10,823 nucleotides of DNA, taken from contig JALWQD010000378.1 of assembly GCA_026994735.1 (NCBI GenBank), positions 1-10,823 on the forward strand, read 5' to 3'. The notes under the pieces are model-generated. The model saw only the letters and a program-made list of their open reading frames with translations. It did no database searches and was not told the origin of the DNA. The DNA is from Gammaproteobacteria bacterium (GTDB lineage: Bacteria; Pseudomonadota; Gammaproteobacteria; SZUA-140). How positions within the stretch are numbered: position 1 is the stretch's first letter; every line of letters begins with the position of its first letter. Shown here in pieces: positions 7,327 through 10,823 of the stretch. The position numbers and the translations under genes were made by a program.

Positions 7327-7356
7327 TTGTCGTTGAAGGCTGATATGTGCTATAAA
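7327..7356 (+). promoter_or_regulatory. rpsB-tsf promoter with extended -10 and GC-rich discriminator
   Basis: The -35 box is TTGTCG (7327-7332), followed by an 18-base spacer and a -10 box TATAAA (7351-7356). It is preceded by TGC, giving an extended -10 element. The discriminator directly after it is an alternating GC run, 7357-7364. Transcription should begin near 7363, leaving a leader of about 166 bases before rpsB. This combination of extended -10 and GC-rich discriminator is as described for enterobacterial rpsB promoters and is typical of promoters under ppGpp/DksA control. The position relative to the S2 leader supports the call. Confidence 0.8.
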
Positions 7357-7435
7357 GCGCGCGCAGACGAGGGATCTGGCTCGCACTCCGGTCCAGATTT
7401 CCTGGCTGTTTGATGGAGTTGTAAAAACTTAATGC

Positions 7436-7528
7436 CACACACGTATCGGCACGTATATCCGGGTGCCCGCAAGGGTTGGAGTACGGGATGCGTGGAGGTT
7501 TAACCCAAAACATTGAATGAGGTTTTAC
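7436..7528 (+). promoter_or_regulatory. Ribosomal protein S2 leader RNA (rpsB autoregulatory element)
   Basis: The sequence before rpsB closely resembles, from memory, the E. coli rpsB leader, including blocks such as ACGTATCGGCAC, GGGTGCCC, ACGTGGAGG-like and GAGGTTTTA. S2 represses its own operon through this leader in E. coli. A long-range helix CACGTATC (7440-7447) with GATGCGTG (7487-7494) pairs over 8 bp with one wobble. Inside it GGCAC (7448-7452) can pair with GTGCC (7463-7467), or CCC and GGG can close a GCAA tetraloop (7466-7475). The Shine-Dalgarno GAGG at 7519-7522 is the end of the element. S2 protein not needed by ribosomes would be expected to bind here and reduce expression of S2 and EF-Ts. 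Confidence 0.85.
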
Positions 7529-8284
7529 ATGACAACACGCGTTACCATGCGCCAGATGCTTGAGGCTGGTGTTCACTTTGGCCATCGTACCCGCTACTGG
7601 AACCCGAAGATGGCACCTTATATCTTTGGTCAGCGTAGCAAGGTTCATATCATTAATCTTGAAAAGACATTACCGCTTTTCAATGATGCGATGAATTTTC
7701 TTGGCCAGTTGGCAAGCAAGAAATCAACCATTCTTTTCGTCGGCACGAAGCGTTCCGCACGTGTGGTGGTTCGCGAAGCAGCTAACCGCTGCGGCATGCC
7801 CTATGTCGACCAGCGTTGGATGGGTGGCATGCTCACCAATTATAAAACAGTCAAACAATCAATCCGCCGTCTGAAAGACCTTGAGGAAATGTTTGCTCAG
7901 GGAATGCAGGAACGTATCAACAAGAAAGAAATTCTCAAGCTTCGTCGTGAACTCGACAAGCTCGAACGTAATCTCGGTGGAATCAAGGATATGAACGGCA
8001 CACCTGATGCCTTATTCGTCATTGATGTCGGCCATGAAAAGATTGCTATCAGTGAAGCCCGGAAGCTGGGTATTCCGGTGATTGCTGTCGTAGATACCAA
8101 CCACAGCCCTGTCGGTATTGATTATCCGGTGCCGGGCAATGACGACGCAATCGGTGCGATCAAATTATATGTTGATGGTGCTGCCGATGCTATTGCAGAA
8201 GGTCGTCTGGCGACGGCTCAGGCGGGTGGAGATGCTGATGATTTTGTTGAAGTTGACGCGTCAGAAAAGGCGGCTGCCAGCTAG
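7529..8284 (+). CDS. rpsB: 30S ribosomal protein S2
   Basis: S2 binds late to the back of the 30S subunit between head and body, and is needed together with S1 for initiation. The product has 251 residues, slightly longer than E. coli S2. Family landmarks are MRQMLEAGVHFGHRTRYWNP, PYIFGQRSKVHIINLEKT, ILFVGTKRSA, QRWMGGMLTNYKTV, LGGIKDMNGTPDALFVID, GIPVIAVVDTNHSP and PGNDDAIGAIKLY, followed by an acidic, Ala-rich tail. ATG 7529 is chosen over the in-frame ATG at 7517 because GAGG (7519-7522) lies 6 bases before 7529 and overlaps the earlier ATG, and the family N-terminus begins at this point. It is the first gene of the operon after a dedicated promoter and S2-binding leader. It is followed by a strong hairpin and then tsf. 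Confidence 0.98.
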   Translation: MTTRVTMRQMLEAGVHFGHRTRYWNPKMAPYIFGQRSKVHIINLEKTLPLFNDAMNFLGQLASKKSTILFVGTKRSARVVVREAANRCGMPYVDQRWMGGMLTNYKTVKQSIRRLKDLEEMFAQGMQERINKKEILKLRRELDKLERNLGGIKDMNGTPDALFVIDVGHEKIAISEARKLGIPVIAVVDTNHSPVGIDYPVPGNDDAIGAIKLYVDGAADAIAEGRLATAQAGGDADDFVEVDASEKAAAS

Positions 8285-8310
8285 ATCTTCGTGCTTCATG
8301 TGACGACTAT

Positions 8311-8342
8311 GCTCGGCCGTGGCGCTTTCGTCACGGTCGGGC
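8311..8342 (+). promoter_or_regulatory. Large rpsB-tsf intergenic hairpin, attenuator or processing candidate
   Basis: A 14-bp stem can form between 8311-8324 and 8329-8342 with a CTTT loop. Its core is CCGTGGCG against CGTCACGG; it has three G-U wobbles and no mismatches. It lies 27 bases after the rpsB stop and 34 bases before the tsf ATG. No T-run follows it, so it is not a standard intrinsic terminator. A partial attenuator, an RNase processing point or a 3'-end stabiliser that lets S2 and EF-Ts be made in different amounts are the likely roles. A similar intercistronic hairpin occurs between these genes in E. coli. Confidence 0.7.
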
Positions 8343-8376
8343 AGGATTATCCAAATATTGTTGAGGTTGAGTAGTT

Positions 8377-9270
8377 ATGGCGATTACAGCAGCACAGGTT
8401 AAGGAATTGCGCGAACGCACTGGCTCGGGGCTTATGGAGTGCAAGAAAGCACTGGTTGAGACGGACGGTGATATCGATGCCGCTATTGACGCAATGCGTA
8501 AGTCAGGTTTGATCAAGGCAGGTAAAAAGGCCGGTCGTGTCGCCGCCGAAGGCGCTATCTTCATGAAGACATCAGCCGATGGTAAATCTGTTGCCATGCT
8601 GGAGATTAATTGTGAAACTGATTTTGTTGCCAAAAGTGATGACTTTACTTCCTTTGCCGCGAAAGTGATGGCACGTATTCTTGAGGCACTGCCAGAGAGT
8701 GTTGATACCCTGGCTGATATGCCTCTTGTCGAAGGCAGTGATACGACTGTTGATACCGCTCGCAAAGAGCTGATTGCCAAGCTTGGGGAGAATATTAACC
8801 TGCGCCGTTTGCAGTTGCTTAATGCCGGTGATGCTGATGCGCGTGTTGGCGGCTATATACATGGTGTTCGTATCGGTACTATTGTTGAGGTTTCCGGGGG
8901 CAATGAGGCCTTGTTGCGTGATATTGCCATGCATGTTGCCGCCAGTCGGCCACAGGCCGTGTCTGCCGATGATGTTCCGTCTGAGGTGATTGCCAAAGAA
9001 CGCGAAATTATTCTTGCCCAATCCGAAGGCAGTGGTAAGCCTGCAGAAATCATCGAGAAGATGGTTGATGGCCGGATGCGTAAATTTCTTGCTGAAATCA
9101 CCCTGCTGGGACAGGCATTTGTTAAAGACCCGGATACTACTGTCGGTAAAATGCTTGAAAAATCGGGTGCTCGTGTCGTTCGTTTTGCCTGCTTTGAAGT
9201 TGGTGAAGGCATCGAGAAAAAGAATGAAAATTTTGCCGATGAGGTCATGGCCCAGGTCCGCGGAGCCTAA
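8377..9270 (+). CDS. tsf: Translation elongation factor Ts
   Basis: EF-Ts exchanges GDP for GTP on EF-Tu during elongation. The 297-residue product is a little longer than E. coli EF-Ts (283). The N-terminal UBA-like domain shows AAQVKELRERTGSGLMECKK; then comes the key nucleotide-exchange motif ETDFVAK (T81 to V84), whose Asp-Phe pair contacts the EF-Tu nucleotide pocket. Two repeats of the core follow, with GENINLRRLQ, YIHGVRIG, AASRPQA and GKMLEKSGARVVRFACFEVGEGIE near the end. ATG 8377 is preceded by GAGG (8363-8366) and TTGAG (8367-8371), either of which could serve as ribosome binding site. It is co-transcribed with rpsB and separated from it by the intergenic hairpin. pyrH begins 6 bases after the stop. 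Confidence 0.98.
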   Translation: MAITAAQVKELRERTGSGLMECKKALVETDGDIDAAIDAMRKSGLIKAGKKAGRVAAEGAIFMKTSADGKSVAMLEINCETDFVAKSDDFTSFAAKVMARILEALPESVDTLADMPLVEGSDTTVDTARKELIAKLGENINLRRLQLLNAGDADARVGGYIHGVRIGTIVEVSGGNEALLRDIAMHVAASRPQAVSADDVPSEVIAKEREIILAQSEGSGKPAEIIEKMVDGRMRKFLAEITLLGQAFVKDPDTTVGKMLEKSGARVVRFACFEVGEGIEKKNENFADEVMAQVRGA

Positions 9271-9276
9271 ACAAGG

Positions 9277-9993
9277 ATGAGTGACCAGCCTCTCTATGAA
9301 AGAGTTCTGCTCAAGCTGAGTGGTGAAGCCCTGATGGGCGAAGACGATTTTGGGCTTAACCCAGCTGTCGTCGAACGTATTGCCAACGAAGTGCGGGGGT
9401 TGGTCGATATCGGAGTCCAGGTCGCCCTCGTGGTTGGCGGAGGGAACTTTTTCCGTGGCAGTCAATTGGCAGACAGTGGCGTTGATCGGGTCAGTGCTGA
9501 CCAGATGGGTATGTTGGCTACTGTTATCAATGCCATGGCTATACAGGACGCTCTTGAGCAGCAGAATCTTTATGCACGCGTCATGTCTGCGGTCAAAATC
9601 AATCAGATTTGCGAAGATTACATTCGTCGTCGGGCGATCCGGCATCTTGAAAAGGGGCGCGTTGTCATTTTTGCTGCCGGTACCGGAAATCCGTTTTTTA
9701 CGACGGATACTGCCGCCAGCTTGCGTGCGATCGAGATCAATGCCGACCTTGTCATCAAGGCAACAAAGGTTGATGGCGTCTATTCGGCAGATCCCAATAT
9801 TGATGAGTCAGCCGTCCTTTATCAACGCCTGACTTTTGATGAGGTACTTGATGGTCGCCTGGGCGTCATGGATGCGACAGCCATTGTCCTCTGCCGTGAT
9901 AATGACATGCCCTTGAGAGTCTTCAATATTAATCGTTCCGGCGCACTGAAGCGGGTTATTCTCGGCAGCAGTGAAGGGACGCTGGTTGAATGA
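9277..9993 (+). CDS. pyrH: Uridylate kinase (UMP kinase)
   Basis: PyrH phosphorylates UMP to UDP with ATP, a step feeding all pyrimidine nucleotides. The bacterial enzyme is a hexamer of the amino acid kinase fold, activated by GTP and inhibited by UTP. The 238-residue product has VLLKLSGEALMG at the N-terminus with the phosphate-binding lysine, then GGGNFFRG (54-61) and AAGTGNPFFTTDTAA with T142, T143 and D144. KATKVDGVYSADP near 161-173 contributes to ATP binding. The start at 9277 is the only reasonable one. AAGG directly touches the ATG with no spacer, and GGAG (9261-9264) is 12 bases away, so initiation looks weak and probably relies on coupling to tsf, which ends 6 bases upstream. The gene sits in its standard place between tsf and frr. 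Confidence 0.98.
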   Translation: MSDQPLYERVLLKLSGEALMGEDDFGLNPAVVERIANEVRGLVDIGVQVALVVGGGNFFRGSQLADSGVDRVSADQMGMLATVINAMAIQDALEQQNLYARVMSAVKINQICEDYIRRRAIRHLEKGRVVIFAAGTGNPFFTTDTAASLRAIEINADLVIKATKVDGVYSADPNIDESAVLYQRLTFDEVLDGRLGVMDATAIVLCRDNDMPLRVFNINRSGALKRVILGSSEGTLVE

Positions 9994-10054
9994 AGCGGTT
10001 TATCGGCCTGTTGGGCCAGGATTAGCCTGAATCCATATTGCCGGGAGAAACATA

Positions 10055-10612
10055 ATGCTCAAAGAAATACGTCAGGACGCTGAAAAGCGTATGGGCAAAA
10101 CACTCGAGAATCTAGCCCAGGCTTTTTCCAAGATTCGTACCGGGCGAGCCCATACCAGTCTTCTTGACCATATTCGGGTGCCTTATTATGGTGACCAGGT
10201 ACCCTTGAGCCAGGTCGCCAATGTTGTTGTCGCGGATGCCCGTATGTTATCGGTTACCCCCTGGGAAAAGAACCTTGTACCTGTGGTTGAGAAGGCGTTG
10301 CAGTCATCAGACCTGGGCATCAACCCGTCAACTTCGGGTAATGTTATTCGTGTTATTCTGCCTCCGTTGACAGAAGAACGTCGCCGCGATCTGGTCAAGG
10401 TTGTGCGTGCTGAAGCTGAAGGCGCGCGCGTGGCTATTCGCAATATTCGGCGTGATGCCATTAGTGATTTCAAATCCTTACTGAAGGAAAAAGAAATCAG
10501 TGAAGACGAAGAGCGTCATGCCCAGGAAGAGACGCAGAAACTGACCGACCGCTTTATCAAGAGCGTAGACGATAAGCTGACTGAGAAAGAAGAAGATTTG
10601 ATGGCGATATAA
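10055..10612 (+). CDS. frr: Ribosome recycling factor
   Basis: RRF works with EF-G to split the post-termination ribosome into subunits. The product has 185 residues, the same length as E. coli RRF. It shows the family features in order: a helical N-terminus, FSKIRTGRAHTSLLDHIRV, YYGDQVPLSQVANV, then TPWEKNLVPVVEKAL, SDLGINPSTSGNVIRV, PPLTEERRRDLVK and the long C-terminal helix with VAIRNIRRDA and KEKEISEDEE. The three-helix domain I and the beta/alpha/beta domain II are both complete. ATG 10055 has GGGAG (10043-10047) 7 bases upstream, a good ribosome binding site. A 61-bp gap separates it from pyrH and 142 bp separate it from uppS. Confidence 0.98.
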   Translation: MLKEIRQDAEKRMGKTLENLAQAFSKIRTGRAHTSLLDHIRVPYYGDQVPLSQVANVVVADARMLSVTPWEKNLVPVVEKALQSSDLGINPSTSGNVIRVILPPLTEERRRDLVKVVRAEAEGARVAIRNIRRDAISDFKSLLKEKEISEDEERHAQEETQKLTDRFIKSVDDKLTEKEEDLMAI

Positions 10613-10643
10613 CGCCTTCATTCATTAAGATAGAGCTGCCAGT

Positions 10644-10672
10644 TTGCTCGGCTGATATGAACTTTTCATAAT
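10644..10672 (+). promoter_or_regulatory. Possible uppS promoter with overlapping palindrome
   Basis: TTGCTC (10644-10649) and CATAAT (10667-10672) are separated by exactly 17 bases, matching a sigma-70 layout, though the -35 box has only three consensus bases. A perfect inverted repeat TATGAA-CTT-TTCATA (10656-10670) covers the end of the spacer and most of the -10 box. It could be an operator or a small hairpin. The 142-bp gap between frr and uppS makes a local promoter reasonable, but read-through from the rpsB promoter is also possible, and no terminator is visible after frr. Confidence 0.3.
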
Positions 10673-10754
10673 TGCCACCCTTGCTAAGACAATAGGGCAT
10701 CCTGGCCACTGTCGCCGCTTCATACAGACACTGACAGATCCAGGCACGGTACAC

Positions 10755-10823
10755 ATGAGTAATTCTGTAGATGTTCCCGATGATGTTACCCTCTCGATGC
10801 TGCCTCGTCACGTGGCCATCATC
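10755..10823 (+). CDS. uppS: Undecaprenyl diphosphate synthase, N-terminal part (3' end outside window)
   Basis: The first 23 codons are present and end LPRHVAII, matching the start of the conserved LPRHVAIIMDGNGRWA block of cis-prenyltransferases. The enzyme condenses isopentenyl diphosphate units onto farnesyl diphosphate to make the C55 lipid carrier for peptidoglycan and O-antigen. The position directly after frr is the standard one in proteobacteria. ATG 10755 is the working start, giving a 14-residue acidic N-terminal extension before the conserved block. The in-frame ATG at 10797 directly before LPRHVAII is the alternative; neither has a good ribosome binding site. The active site itself is outside the window. 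Confidence 0.88.
   Translation, partial: MSNSVDVPDDVTLSMLPRHVAII

Noticed and set aside
8572..9645. A 357-codon minus-strand open frame across tsf and pyrH
   Set aside because: It spans two unmistakable genes in antisense and shows no family motifs; it is a shadow of their codon use.
10005..10017. GGCC-TGTTG-GGCC hairpin between pyrH and frr
   Set aside because: The stem is only 4 bp, with no T-run and no sign of function.

Overview
The window reads as one contiguous piece of core chromosome from a gammaproteobacterium of mid GC content. The evidence is the gene order (rnhB-dnaE; ratA-ratB-bamE/fur; rpsB-tsf-pyrH-frr-uppS), the divergent bamE(omlA)/fur pair known from Pseudomonas and Xanthomonas, and a ribosomal protein S2 leader RNA very similar to that of enterobacteria. 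The genus cannot be named from this sequence. Base composition and codon use look uniform, and I see no insertion sequence, phage gene, CRISPR array, tRNA or rRNA.

Layout. Positions 1-3740 hold the 3' end of rnhB (RNase HII) and, 2 bp later, complete dnaE (DNA polymerase III alpha). Next is 3741-4096, a 356-bp stretch with no recognisable gene; accA, a common partner downstream of dnaE in this class, is not there. Positions 4097-6243 form a tightly packed run of an SNF/LeuT-type sodium-coupled transporter, ratA and ratB. Convergent to it on the minus strand is bamE (6316-6624), an outer-membrane assembly lipoprotein. Only 30 bp past the bamE start, fur begins in the opposite direction (6655-7122). 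A 204-bp gap then leads to a well-formed extended -10 promoter with a GC-rich discriminator (7327-7356) and the S2 autoregulatory leader. These drive rpsB (S2), a strong intergenic hairpin, tsf (EF-Ts), pyrH (UMP kinase), frr (ribosome recycling factor) and the first 23 codons of uppS (undecaprenyl diphosphate synthase).

How the parts work together. The right half is the classic translation and growth block: S2 and EF-Ts for initiation and elongation, Frr for recycling, PyrH for pyrimidine supply, and UppS as the entry into the cell-wall lipid carrier. Transcription is probably under growth-rate control at the rpsB promoter and S2 feedback at the leader. The middle part combines envelope assembly (BamE), iron regulation (Fur) and RatA, a START-like protein described either as an inhibitor of 70S assembly or as a Coq10-like quinone-binding protein.

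I found no convincing undescribed system. The items most worth a second look are the unexplained dnaE-transporter spacer with its open minus-strand segments, the 30-bp bamE/fur divergence, the retained metal-site residues in the DnaE PHP domain, the G8 tract near the end of ratB, the large rpsB-tsf hairpin, and a small palindrome overlapping a possible uppS promoter.
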